DNA of 53,141 bases from Spirochaetales bacterium (lineage in GTDB: Bacteria; Spirochaetota; Spirochaetia; Sphaerochaetales; Sphaerochaetaceae): assembly GCA_022788185.1 (NCBI GenBank), contig JALEVV010000025.1:1-53141 (forward strand). The letters are read 5' to 3'. The notes beneath the pieces were generated by a model. It was not told the DNA's origin. It worked only from the letters and a program-made list of their open reading frames with translations, and made no database searches. The position numbers and the translations under genes are program-made. Of the stretch, positions 23,560-32,145 are shown in pieces. Each line of letters starts with the position of its first letter. The stretch's first letter is position 1.

Positions 23560-24836
23560 AAAAGATACTTTTACCGCTTTTGCTCACACTGGTGTTCTTC
23601 ACATCGTGTGTGTCCAGTACAAAACCCTATGTGGAGCCACCCTTTGCGGATCCATCCGTTCCAGCAGAAGAGAAGCTGCTTGCGGGCGGGGCCACGCACA
23701 TGGCGCTTCCTGAGCCCGAATGCTACTTCGACGCAAAGGAGTTCCTTGCCCGCTACACGGAAATAATAAGCGAGGCTGAGGACTACATCCTTATTTCCAC
23801 ATTCCTGGGAAGCGGATGTGAAGGCCTTGAGGAGTTCTATGACACCCTTGCCAGAAAGGCTGAGGAGGGGGTGGATGTCTATCTCATCCTGGATGCGATC
23901 TCATCCCTGGACATGACTGAGAGCAAAAAGTATATGTATCCGCTCTACTTCCTGAAAGAGAGCGGAGTGCACCTCATAGAGTACTCCCCAATGAGCATTC
24001 TGAGGATAATCGCACCTCAGAACCTCATCATCCGTGACCACAGGAAGCTTGTGGTCGTTGACGGTAAGACTGCGGTGCTCGGCGGCATGAACATGAACTA
24101 CATATCACTGGGAAGTGATGATGTCATCGATCTGCAGAAGGACAGTATGTATGTCTTCGAATCAGCCAACCTGGCAGCATGCCTGACCGATGAGTTCGTC
24201 ACGATCTGGAATACGATCAGCGTGACCGATCCGCTGGATAGAAGCTCGCTGGCATCCTATGAGGATGAGGGCAATCTCCCGCTTTCCGGATATCTTTTCA
24301 ATCAGGGACCCGGAACGGAGGCTTCCATGTCGGCAATGTATGCATCCCTCATAAGCAGTGCAGAGTCCGAAATCATCATGCTTCCCTATATGGCCCTTCT
24401 TGATGACAACATGTTCGAGAGTCTGAAGAGTGCCGTCGCACGGGGAGTGAAGGTTAAGATGTACCTTCCAATCGACAGCAGGGATTACGTCCAGAAGGCA
24501 CTCTACTGGGATTACTGGCGCCTTGTGGATGCGGGCTTCGAGGTTTGGTTCGAGTACTCGGGAAGGGCTGCGGGCAATGCGCTTCTCCATCAGAAACTCA
24601 TGATAGTTGACGGCAGGTGGACCGTTATCGGGTCCTCGAACTTCAACTACCGTTCGATGAAATCATCATTCGAGATAGCCCTCGCTATCGAAAGCGAGGC
24701 GTTTGCCGAAAAGTCCCTCACTCAGGTTGAGGAAATCAGCAGGGACATGTTCCTGCTGACACCCGAAGAGGCAAAGCGGCTGAAGAAGGAGAAGGGTAAC
24801 TTCTTCAACTATCTCTTCTCATATTACGGAGGCTGA
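23556..24836 (+). CDS. Phospholipase D-family lipoprotein (cardiolipin synthase-like)
   Basis: A 426-residue protein with a lipobox (FFTSC, Cys18). Two HKD motifs are complete: RDHRKLVVVDGKTAVLGG and LLHQKLMIVDGRWTVIGSSN. The two-motif layout is that of cardiolipin synthases and related phosphatidyl transferases, but these usually have membrane helices. An exported lipid-anchored form could act on lipids at the outer face of the inner membrane or in the periplasm. It overlaps the HAD-deaminase stop by 4 bases and is followed two bases later by another exported protein. Confidence 0.88.
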   Translation: MKKILLPLLLTLVFFTSCVSSTKPYVEPPFADPSVPAEEKLLAGGATHMALPEPECYFDAKEFLARYTEIISEAEDYILISTFLGSGCEGLEEFYDTLARKAEEGVDVYLILDAISSLDMTESKKYMYPLYFLKESGVHLIEYSPMSILRIIAPQNLIIRDHRKLVVVDGKTAVLGGMNMNYISLGSDDVIDLQKDSMYVFESANLAACLTDEFVTIWNTISVTDPLDRSSLASYEDEGNLPLSGYLFNQGPGTEASMSAMYASLISSAESEIIMLPYMALLDDNMFESLKSAVARGVKVKMYLPIDSRDYVQKALYWDYWRLVDAGFEVWFEYSGRAAGNALLHQKLMIVDGRWTVIGSSNFNYRSMKSSFEIALAIESEAFAEKSLTQVEEISRDMFLLTPEEAKRLKKEKGNFFNYLFSYYGG

Positions 24837-24838
24837 AA

Positions 24839-25333
24839 ATGAGAAAAGCAATACTTACCTTAATTCTTATTCTTTCCCTTTCTTCCCTTCATGCCTTTTC
24901 CCTTGGTTATGGTATCGGAACAAGCGGAACATCGGGCGAGGTCAGGAGCGCAAGCTTTGACGTAACACTGAAGGCCGATCTCACAGCTTCCAGAAAAGTG
25001 CTCGTCGATGGTGACTTCGGCTTCGGATACAACGAAAGCGGAGCCTTCGGTCTCAATACGGCTTCCTTTTCCCTCTCGGTCCATCCCTTCATGTTTGCCC
25101 GTCACCCGTTCACGTTCATGTTCATAAACGAACTTGCATATGCTCCCGGTCTCTCTGTGGGAGTCATGCTCACCAGGAATGCAGACCTTTACTGGAAGGC
25201 CGCCCTTGATCTCGTGCATCTCTACGACTCCCAGTATGTCTATGATTTCCTCACTCCGTTCGTGTATTTTGACAGGAACCTTGGCTATGCGGGGTGGGGT
25301 GTTGAGCTCTTTCACATGAGCGTGCTGTTGTAG
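24839..25333 (+). CDS. Exported hypothetical protein, beta-rich
   Basis: A 164-residue protein with a signal peptide (MRKAILTLILILSLSSLHAF). The mature part has alternating aromatic and small residues (GFGYNESGAFGLNTASFSLSV, FVYFDRNLGYAGWGVELF), suggesting a small outer-membrane beta-barrel or periplasmic beta-sandwich. No named family recognised. The start lies two bases after the phospholipase stop with GGAGG inside that gene's last codons, so it is co-translated. Confidence 0.65.
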   Translation: MRKAILTLILILSLSSLHAFSLGYGIGTSGTSGEVRSASFDVTLKADLTASRKVLVDGDFGFGYNESGAFGLNTASFSLSVHPFMFARHPFTFMFINELAYAPGLSVGVMLTRNADLYWKAALDLVHLYDSQYVYDFLTPFVYFDRNLGYAGWGVELFHMSVLL

Positions 25334-25344
25334 GGAGGTGAAGG

Positions 25345-25872
25345 ATGAAAAAGATAATCGTAATATTACTGCTTGCAGTCATGACGGTGCCTCTCTTTGC
25401 AGGGGATACCTTTGATATCTCCCTGGGATTCGGACATTACACCGACTTCAGGAAGGCAAATACCCTGAGCCTATGCTACGGTTCAACCATTGGGCTGACA
25501 AAGCGCCTGGAGCTCACCGTTGCCGGAGTCAGTGAGGTCACTCCCGATCCCTTCAGCGTGAACAAACTCCAGATCGGAATGAGCTTTGCCCTCATGGGTG
25601 AAAGATCCACGGGAAGCAGGGTTGCGGGAAGCAGCATAAACACCCTCGTCAATGCAGGTGTCATCGTTTCTTCCGAAAATGGCGGTTTCCTTCCCTCAGG
25701 AGCGTTCCTTACTGTCACGCCGGTGACGATCGGAACTCCCATCCACGGGAGGAGGGAGCGTGCCTTTGAGATGGGTGCAGCCTATAACTGGTATGATAAC
25801 TCCTTCTCATTCATCTTCTCCTTCCTCAAGCTTGATTACTACATCAGGGGAAGCTGGCACGATTACACTTGA
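25345..25872 (+). CDS. Exported hypothetical protein, beta-rich
   Basis: A 175-residue protein with a signal peptide (MKKIIVILLLAVMTVPLFAG) and a strand-rich mature region (FDISLGFGHYTDF, LEMTV-like repeats, FSFIFSFLKLDYYIRGSW). GGGAGGTGAAGG precedes the ATG. It resembles the preceding protein in style and size, so the two may be a duplicated small barrel pair. Function is unknown. It is the last gene of the HAD-deaminase/phospholipase operon. Confidence 0.65.
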   Translation: MKKIIVILLLAVMTVPLFAGDTFDISLGFGHYTDFRKANTLSLCYGSTIGLTKRLELTVAGVSEVTPDPFSVNKLQIGMSFALMGERSTGSRVAGSSINTLVNAGVIVSSENGGFLPSGAFLTVTPVTIGTPIHGRRERAFEMGAAYNWYDNSFSFIFSFLKLDYYIRGSWHDYT

Positions 25873-25907
25873 AAAAAACTTGGCCCGGTTCCTTTGATCC
25901 GGGCCAA
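25871..25907 (-). terminator. Terminator of rpiB
   Basis: TTGGCCCGG (25880-25888) and CCGGGCCAA (25899-25907) form a perfect 9-pair stem. On the minus strand it is followed by a run of seven T. On the plus strand no U-tract follows directly, so it mainly serves rpiB and perhaps weakly the convergent operon. Confidence 0.8.
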
Positions 25908-25914
25908 AAATATC

Positions 25915-26373
25915 TTAATTGTTCTCTGGAATGAAATCTTCCAGGGCCATCATCTTTTCTATTCTTCTTTCATGCCTGCCGCCTTCGAATGTGGCATCAA
26001 TGAATGCATCAAGCATCTTCACGGGATTATCTTTGTAATCGACACGGCCGCCGAAGGCGATGAAGTTCGGGTTGTTGTGTCTCTTAGTAAGCTCAGCTGA
26101 ATAACAGTCCGCAAGCAGTGAGCATCTTATGCCCCTGATTTTATTGGCTGAAATCGAAATACCGATACCGGTACCGCAGAGAAGGATTCCGAATTCATAT
26201 CCTCCCTTTAGGTATTCAATACATGCTTCCTTAGCCTTATCCGGGTAATCGACGCTCTCATTCCTGTCCGTACCGAGATAGTTTACCTCATAACCCCTTT
26301 CCTTAAGATGGGCAATGAGCTTGGCCGCAAGCTCCACTGCTCCATGGTCATTTGCCACCACGACCTTTGCCAT
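25915..26373 (-). CDS. rpiB: Ribose-5-phosphate isomerase B
   Basis: A 152-residue RpiB/LacAB protein with the active-site segment LLCGTGIGISISANK (catalytic Cys) and the N-terminal ANDHGA. It interconverts ribose-5-phosphate and ribulose-5-phosphate in the pentose phosphate pathway, supplying the PRPP synthetase encoded later in the window. AAGGAGG on the minus strand precedes the ATG. Related family members isomerise allose-6-phosphate or galactose-6-phosphate. It is divergent from the pyrophosphatase gene. Confidence 0.92.
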   Translation of the reverse strand: MAKVVVANDHGAVELAAKLIAHLKERGYEVNYLGTDRNESVDYPDKAKEACIEYLKGGYEFGILLCGTGIGISISANKIRGIRCSLLADCYSAELTKRHNNPNFIAFGGRVDYKDNPVKMLDAFIDATFEGGRHERRIEKMMALEDFIPENN

Positions 26374-26398
26374 GTCCAGCCTCCTTGTCTATATTCTG

Positions 26399-26420
26399 CC
26401 GGTATAGTATCATTTACCGG
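26399..26420. promoter_or_regulatory. Inverted repeat between divergent rpiB and pyrophosphatase genes
   Basis: CCGGTA (26399-26404) and TACCGG (26415-26420) flank TATAGTATCAT, a -10-like sequence for the rightward gene. The short divergent gap means one bound protein could affect both genes. No regulator is identified. Confidence 0.35.
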
Positions 26421-26433
26421 AAAAGAGGTGAAG

Positions 26434-28065
26434 ATGGCCAAGATCTACATCACGGGGCACAGAAATCCCGATATGGATTCAGTTGCCGCGGCATATTCAT
26501 ATGCCGTGCTCAAGAACAGTACAGACAGCGAAAACGAATATATACCATGCACGCTTGGGGGAATGAACAGACTCAGCAGGGGATTGTTTGAGAGACTTGG
26601 ACTTAAACCCCTCTATCTCCTGAAGGATACGTTCACAAAGGTAAGTGACGTGGCTAAGCGTCCCTCACTGATCCTTGAACCGGAAGATCCCATCTACGAG
26701 CTCGTCAACATGTATAACCAGACCAATCCCTCGGTAGTTCCCATCATGAAGGACGGCTCCTACTGCGGACTGCTCTCCGTTGATGATATCAATAAGTATT
26801 TTTTAAGGGAGAACTGCGATACCAGGCCGGTTTATTCACTGGATCTCAATAACATCAGAAGAGTTCTGAAGGGTTTCCTCATCAAGAGGGGCGAGAGCGA
26901 TACCTTCACCGCACCCCTGATGGTCGGTGCCATGAGATTTTCAGTCTTCAGGAAGAGACTGAAGGATTGTAAGGAAAAACCTCTCCTTGTCGTAGGATGC
27001 AGGAATGACCACATCGCCGAAGCGATCAGGGAGCAGCTTCCGGGCCTCATCCTCACCGGTGTTGAGGAGGACAGCCTCGGTGATATCGATTTCTCAGGTT
27101 TCAAAGGCTTTGTCTATGCTTCCCATGAGGACACTGCCGAAACCATCAGGCTCCTCAGGCTCTCAGTCAAGGTTGAGACACTGCTGCGTGAGACTGGGGG
27201 CACACCCATAACCGAGGACATGCTCTTCGATACTGCAAAGGGTATTCTTGCCGACAGCGACAAGCGCGGTCTTCCGGTCTTCGGAAAGGATGACGGCCAG
27301 TTCAGGGGCTTCATAACCAGAAGGTGCTTCCTTGAGCGTCCCAGGACCAAGATCATTCTTGTCGACCACAATGAGGCTTCCCAGTCCGTGCTTGGAATCG
27401 AGGATGCCGATATCATGGAGATCATCGACCATCACAGGCTCGATGCACCCAAAACCCGTAACCCGATCGCGATCACGGCAATGCCTGTGGGATCCACATG
27501 CACGATTGTCTTTGAGCAGTTCGGACGCTTCCGCACCGAGATAGATCCCGTTACGGCCAAGGTCCTCCTTGCCGGTATCGCATCCGATACCGTCATGCTA
27601 AAGAGTCCCACGACCACTTCACTGGACAGGAATGCCGTTACACAGCTTGCGGCAATTGCAGGAGTCGACTTCGATGAATTCGGAAAGGAACTCTTCAGCA
27701 AAGGTTCCTCCCTCTCCTCGGCGGAGCCGGAGAAGGCAGTCTCGGCAGACTTCAAGATTTACACTGAAAACGGCGTTAAGTTCGGAATCGGACAGATGGA
27801 GGTGACGACTCTTGACGATGCTTCCGAGATGAGTGCCACATATCTCAATACCCTCCATGAGAAGCAGAATAAGGAAGGTCTTGAGTGGGCCATGCTGCTG
27901 GTTACCGATGTGCTTACCAGCAACAGCATACTCTTTGCCACGGAATACAAAAACAGCTACCGCTTCGCATATGAGGAAATCGCTGACGGCATCTTCAGCC
28001 TGCCCGGGGTGCTTTCGAGAAAGAAGCAGCTCCTTCCTGAGGTGATAAGGGTTCTGGAAAACTGA
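26434..28065 (+). CDS. Mn-dependent inorganic pyrophosphatase with regulatory CBS/DRTGG insert
   Basis: A 543-residue family II pyrophosphatase. DHH-type metal motifs are GHRNPDMDS at the N-terminus, VDHNE and DHHRLDA; the DHHA2 half follows (GSTCTIVFE). Between residues 65 and 300 lies an insert with CBS motifs (LILEPEDPIYELVNMYNQTNPSVVPIM; LPVFGKDDGQFRGFIT) around a DRTGG-like region. CBS-PPases are known to be controlled by adenine nucleotides: AMP/ADP inhibit and diadenosine polyphosphates activate. The enzyme clears PPi from biosynthesis. The ATG at 26434 has AAGAGGTGA ahead; a longer frame to 26308 is antisense to rpiB. Confidence 0.9.
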   Translation: MAKIYITGHRNPDMDSVAAAYSYAVLKNSTDSENEYIPCTLGGMNRLSRGLFERLGLKPLYLLKDTFTKVSDVAKRPSLILEPEDPIYELVNMYNQTNPSVVPIMKDGSYCGLLSVDDINKYFLRENCDTRPVYSLDLNNIRRVLKGFLIKRGESDTFTAPLMVGAMRFSVFRKRLKDCKEKPLLVVGCRNDHIAEAIREQLPGLILTGVEEDSLGDIDFSGFKGFVYASHEDTAETIRLLRLSVKVETLLRETGGTPITEDMLFDTAKGILADSDKRGLPVFGKDDGQFRGFITRRCFLERPRTKIILVDHNEASQSVLGIEDADIMEIIDHHRLDAPKTRNPIAITAMPVGSTCTIVFEQFGRFRTEIDPVTAKVLLAGIASDTVMLKSPTTTSLDRNAVTQLAAIAGVDFDEFGKELFSKGSSLSSAEPEKAVSADFKIYTENGVKFGIGQMEVTTLDDASEMSATYLNTLHEKQNKEGLEWAMLLVTDVLTSNSILFATEYKNSYRFAYEEIADGIFSLPGVLSRKKQLLPEVIRVLEN

Positions 28066-28152
28066 ATCGATAATCGTCAGGACAGTGGTATTCCCGGCGC
28101 TCATACATGCAATGCCCTGCTGCACCTGTTTCGGGCATAATAACAACCATTC

Positions 28153-28183
28153 GGCTAAAACAGGATCTTATCCTGTGTTAGCC
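28153..28183. terminator. Hairpin between convergent pyrophosphatase and rel genes
   Basis: GGCTAA (28153-28158) pairs with TTAGCC (28178-28183), and ACAGGAT (28160-28166) with ATCCTGT (28170-28176) around a CTT loop, with a single mismatch between the two helices. It lies 88 bases past the pyrophosphatase stop and 35 bases past the rel stop. No strong U-tract, so termination is inferred from position. Confidence 0.55.
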
Positions 28184-28217
28184 TACTAATCGATTGGGTA
28201 ATACAGTTTCCTGCTTA

Positions 28218-30215
28218 TCAGAATCCCTGGATCCTGACAATTGAGGGAAGGGCCCTGATGGATGATACCATCTTCTTCAGTGCATCCTCGCTGCCCGCAC
28301 TTATCGTGAAGGTTCCCACAAGACCCTCGGGTGTGACGTCGAGGGCACCGGAAATGAGACGGCCATCATGCTTCTTGACGGCTCCGTCGATCTCACCGAA
28401 CAGCTCTGCGTTCATCTTTGCAGTTACCCTGAAGCGGCGGACCAGTTCGTTGGAATCCCACTCAACGGGAACAAGGCGCATCTCGGCTTCGGGCATATTC
28501 TTGAGGTTCCTGCAATCCTTCTTGTGGATGACATAGCCTCTTCCCCTGGTGATGTAGGCAACGATGCTGTCCCCGTGAACCGGGTTGCAGCACTTTGCGA
28601 AGTCGAATAGGATGTTGCTCTCATTGCTTATGATGACCGATGAGGCACTGCGCTCTGTGGGTATGAACCTGATTCCCTGCATCAGCGGGATTAGGGGCTT
28701 AACCTCAGGCTTTTTCTCATCATCCTTCTTCTTCTCAACTACCTGTGGAGTATTATCCGCCTGATTCTTGTTGAGCCAGGCCATGATCTTCTTCTTGGCA
28801 GAGGGAGTCTTGGCATATTCCAGCCAGGAGTGGTGGGGATGGGCCGAGGGGCTGGTCAGGATCTCCACGACCTGAGTGTTCTCAAGGGGCTTGTTGAGGG
28901 GTATGATGGAGCTGTCGGCCTTTGCACCCGTGCAGTGGGTTCCTACCTCCGTGTGGATCTTGAAGGCAAAGTCCAGGGCGGTGGCTCCCACCGGAAGCTC
29001 GATGACCCTGCCCTGGGGAGTGAAGACCACGATCGAGTCCTTAAGGAGCTCGTTCTTGATCTCGTCCATGTAATCCTCATTCTGCTCGATTTCCTTGGAC
29101 CAGTTCTTGATCTTCGTGATGATTTTGTTGTAGTTGACGCTGTCGTAGTTCTTCCAGGCTCCAACCTCACTGCCGGAGGATGCCTTGTACGACCAGTGGG
29201 CGGCAACTCCCTCCTCGGCGGTCTTGTCCATCTCCTGGGTTCTGATCTGGATCTCCAGATGCTTGCCGTCAGGTCCGAGGACGGTGGTGTGGAGGGACTG
29301 GTAGTTGTTGGTCTTCGGCATGGCGATGTAATCCTTAAACCTGCCCTCGATCGGGTGCCAGGTCTGATGGATGATGCCGAGGATGGTGTAGCACTCCGTG
29401 ATGCTCTGACAGATTACCCTCACTCCGAGGATGTCAAAGATCTCGTCGATCTCCTTCTTCCTGCGCTTTATCTTAAGGTAAACGGAGTAGACGTGCTTGA
29501 CCCTGCCTTTTACCTGAATGCCTGTGATGCCAACCTTGGCACAGGCCTTTGTAAGGTCGTTCTGAACCTTCTTGAGATATGCGTTGTATTCACCCTTTTT
29601 GGAAAGCAGGAAGTCGTTTATGTACTGGTATGTGTCAGGCTTCAGCGTCTTTAATGAGAGGTCCTCCAGCTCGGTCTTGAGCCAGGAGATACCGAGGTTT
29701 CCTGCAAGGGGCGCGAAGATGTCGAGACAGTCCTGTGCGATCTCCTTCTGCCTCTGAGGGGCCAGGGCTCCCAGCGTCCTCATGTTGTGAAGCTTGTCGG
29801 AGAGCTTTATGATTATGACTCTCATGTCCTTGCCCATGGCAAAGAACATCTTCCTGATCGTCTCCGCTTCCTGAAGGCTTTTGGACTCGGACTTCAGCTT
29901 TGAGATCTTCGTGACACCGTCGACCATTACCGCAACCTCATGGCCGAAATCGCGTTCCAGATCCTCAAGGGTGCATGGAGTATCTTCCACGACATCGTGA
30001 AGCAGGCCCGCACAGATTGTATCCGCATCCATTCCCAGCTGTATCAGGATGGAGCCGACTGCCAGGGGGTGGATTATGTAGGGCTCACCGCTCTTTCTCT
30101 TCTGATCCCCGTGAAGCCTGTCCGCATACGTTGCCGCGGCACAGATCTTCTTCTGATCCTCAATGCTGTACTGGAATGTCTTCTGTGTGAATACTCTCAA
30201 TAAATCGTCATGCAT
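28218..30215 (-). CDS. relA: Bifunctional (p)ppGpp synthetase/hydrolase, RelA/SpoT family
   Basis: A 665-residue long Rel. The HD hydrolase domain is intact (IIHPLAV, LLHDVVEDT). The synthetase carries GRFKDYIAMPKTNNYQSLHTTV. Then come TGS (VVFTPQGRVIELPVGATALDFA), the helical linker, a CC/zinc-finger-like segment (AKCCNPVHGDSI) and a C-terminal ACT domain. It makes and degrades (p)ppGpp on ribosomes during starvation. Residues 1-14 of a longer frame are rejected: the ATG at 30215 overlaps the prmC stop by 8 bases and starts the usual HD-domain lead. No second Rel is in the window. Confidence 0.95.
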   Translation of the reverse strand: MHDDLLRVFTQKTFQYSIEDQKKICAAATYADRLHGDQKRKSGEPYIIHPLAVGSILIQLGMDADTICAGLLHDVVEDTPCTLEDLERDFGHEVAVMVDGVTKISKLKSESKSLQEAETIRKMFFAMGKDMRVIIIKLSDKLHNMRTLGALAPQRQKEIAQDCLDIFAPLAGNLGISWLKTELEDLSLKTLKPDTYQYINDFLLSKKGEYNAYLKKVQNDLTKACAKVGITGIQVKGRVKHVYSVYLKIKRRKKEIDEIFDILGVRVICQSITECYTILGIIHQTWHPIEGRFKDYIAMPKTNNYQSLHTTVLGPDGKHLEIQIRTQEMDKTAEEGVAAHWSYKASSGSEVGAWKNYDSVNYNKIITKIKNWSKEIEQNEDYMDEIKNELLKDSIVVFTPQGRVIELPVGATALDFAFKIHTEVGTHCTGAKADSSIIPLNKPLENTQVVEILTSPSAHPHHSWLEYAKTPSAKKKIMAWLNKNQADNTPQVVEKKKDDEKKPEVKPLIPLMQGIRFIPTERSASSVIISNESNILFDFAKCCNPVHGDSIVAYITRGRGYVIHKKDCRNLKNMPEAEMRLVPVEWDSNELVRRFRVTAKMNAELFGEIDGAVKKHDGRLISGALDVTPEGLVGTFTISAGSEDALKKMVSSIRALPSIVRIQGF

Positions 30216-31044
30216 GGTACGTCCCCCTGACGACTCTCTCCCTGCCGGAGAGGTCACTTATTATCCGGATGTCCTCAAAACCCGTGTTTTTCAAGATAAT
30301 AACACAATCATGGGTCTGACGGTAGTCGCATTCGATCATGAGAATGCCGCCGGGTGTAAGATGGGACGGAGACTGTCCTATTATTTCCCTTATTATTCCG
30401 AGTCCGTCCTCATCCCTGTCCAGAAGTGCCAGAAGAGGCTCCTTCCTCACTTCATCCGTCACGCTTTCCACCCACTCTGAAGTGAGATAGGGCGGGTTGG
30501 TGAGAATCATGTCGAATATGCCGTCTATGGCTGAGAAAAGATCTGAAAGGATGAGGCGGCATGTGCCGTTAACAAGCCGTCTGCTGTTCTCTCCTGCCGT
30601 TCTTAAGGCCTCAGGGGAAATGTCTGAGAGCGTCACTTCAGCCTCAGAGGAAGCCTTCACGCTGATTCCGATGGCACCGCTTCCAGTGCACATGTCCAGT
30701 ACCCGGTAACCTGGCCTGATCTCCTTAAGGGCCTCCTCGACGAGCGTTTCCGTGTCGGGGCGGGGGATGAGGACATTTTCATTCACGAGGAAATCAAGGC
30801 CCCAGAACTCCTTATGACCCGTGATGTAGGCCATAGGTATGTGGTTTGCCCTCTGAGCCGCCTTTTCAAGTATGAGTGCACTGTCATCCTCATTTATTTC
30901 ATCATCGGGTCTCATGAGCTGCCGTACGCGGGTGATGCCAAGAAAGGCCTCCAGAAGCAGGGCGGCCTCACCTGAGGGTGACTCCACGTCCGTGTTGCGT
31001 GAGAGGATGGCGGCGGTCTCACGCTTCAGCTCACTTAATCTCAT
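30208..31044 (-). CDS. prmC: Release factor glutamine methyltransferase
   Basis: A 278-residue HemK/PrmC protein with SAM motif [12 protein letters not shown] and catalytic NPPY in [11 protein letters not shown]. It methylates the Gln of the GGQ motif of peptide release factors, and prfA is immediately upstream. The start overlaps the prfA stop by four bases (ATGA), and its own stop overlaps the rel start. The PrmC N-terminal helical domain is present. Confidence 0.95.
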   Translation of the reverse strand: MRLSELKRETAAILSRNTDVESPSGEAALLLEAFLGITRVRQLMRPDDEINEDDSALILEKAAQRANHIPMAYITGHKEFWGLDFLVNENVLIPRPDTETLVEEALKEIRPGYRVLDMCTGSGAIGISVKASSEAEVTLSDISPEALRTAGENSRRLVNGTCRLILSDLFSAIDGIFDMILTNPPYLTSEWVESVTDEVRKEPLLALLDRDEDGLGIIREIIGQSPSHLTPGGILMIECDYRQTHDCVIILKNTGFEDIRIISDLSGRERVVRGTYHA

Positions 31045-32105
31045 GCGTCCTTCAGCGCCTCTTCACCCGATGCGATCTTCAGTGCTTCAATCACTTCCTC
31101 CAGATCGCCGTTCATGACCTGCTCCAGCTTGTAGAGGGTCAGGTTTATCCTGTGGTCGGTAAGACGGTTCTGCGGGAAGTTGTAGGTCCTGATACGCTCA
31201 GAGCGGTCACCGGAACCGACCTGACTCTTTCTTGCCTCAGCCCTTTCCTTCTGTTTCTTGGCCTCTTCCATGTCATAAAGACGGGCCCTGAGAACCCTGA
31301 GGGCTTTTGCCTTGTTCTTTATCTGGGACTTCTCATCCTGCTGGATGACGACGATGCCTGTCGGGATATGGGTTATCCTGACTGCTGAGTCGGTGGTGTT
31401 GACGCACTGACCGCCGGGACCGCCTGCCCTCATGACATCGATCTTGAGATCCTCCTGACGGATCTCGATGTCGGTTTCCTCCGCTTCGGGAAGCACAGCT
31501 ACGGTTACGGCACTGGTGTGGATCCTTCCGCCCGATTCGGTTTCCGGAACTCGCTGGACGCGGTGGACACCGCTTTCATAGCGAAGTGAACCGTAGACAT
31601 CCTTTCCCGAGATGGAGACCACGATTTCCTTGATGCCGCCGAGTCCCGTCTCATTGGAGCTCATTACCTCCAGCTTCCACCTCTTGGTTTCAGCATAGTG
31701 GGTGTACATCCTGAAGAGATCTGCGGCAAAGAGAGCTGCCTCGTCTCCGCCCGTACCGGCCCTGATCTCCATGATGATGTTCTTTCCGTCCAGGGGATCT
31801 GGCGGAATGAGGAGCATCTTGCACTGCTTTTCGGCTTCCTCCCGTTCCTTTTCCAGCTCCGAGAGCTCCTCCTTTGCCATCTCGATAAGATCGGCATCGG
31901 TTTCACCCTTAAGCAGTTCACGGGCATCCTTTATTTCCTGATCTATCCTCTGCATGCGGTGCATGGTGTCGATGATGGGTGCAAGGTGACTGCGCTCCAT
32001 CGTGAGTGCAGTGTACGCCTTCATGTCCTTCATGAATTCACCGTCTGAAAGTTTTTTATCCATTTCCGAGAGCTGTCTCTCATATTCTGCAAGCTTACTG
32101 AGCAT
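31041..32105 (-). CDS. prfA: Peptide chain release factor 1
   Basis: A 354-residue RF1. Stop-codon recognition motif is PET in [15 protein letters not shown] (PxT class, reading UAA/UAG), and the catalytic GGQ is in [11 protein letters not shown]. It hydrolyses peptidyl-tRNA on the ribosome. AGGAGAAAAG precedes the ATG. First gene of the prfA-prmC-rel run, in which all three genes overlap. Confidence 0.96.
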   Translation of the reverse strand: MLSKLAEYERQLSEMDKKLSDGEFMKDMKAYTALTMERSHLAPIIDTMHRMQRIDQEIKDARELLKGETDADLIEMAKEELSELEKEREEAEKQCKMLLIPPDPLDGKNIIMEIRAGTGGDEAALFAADLFRMYTHYAETKRWKLEVMSSNETGLGGIKEIVVSISGKDVYGSLRYESGVHRVQRVPETESGGRIHTSAVTVAVLPEAEETDIEIRQEDLKIDVMRAGGPGGQCVNTTDSAVRITHIPTGIVVIQQDEKSQIKNKAKALRVLRARLYDMEEAKKQKERAEARKSQVGSGDRSERIRTYNFPQNRLTDHRINLTLYKLEQVMNGDLEEVIEALKIASGEEALKDA

Positions 32106-32145
32106 CTTTTCTCCTGAAATACAAAATATACCAGCTAACCGTTAT

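Noticed and set aside
28830-29654. 274-codon frame antisense to rel
   Set aside because: It lies wholly within the conserved rel coding region; its composition reflects the opposite strand.
30216-30257. Upstream extension of rel by 14 residues
   Set aside because: It overlaps prmC coding sequence with no homology. The ATG at 30215 gives the usual prmC-rel overlap.
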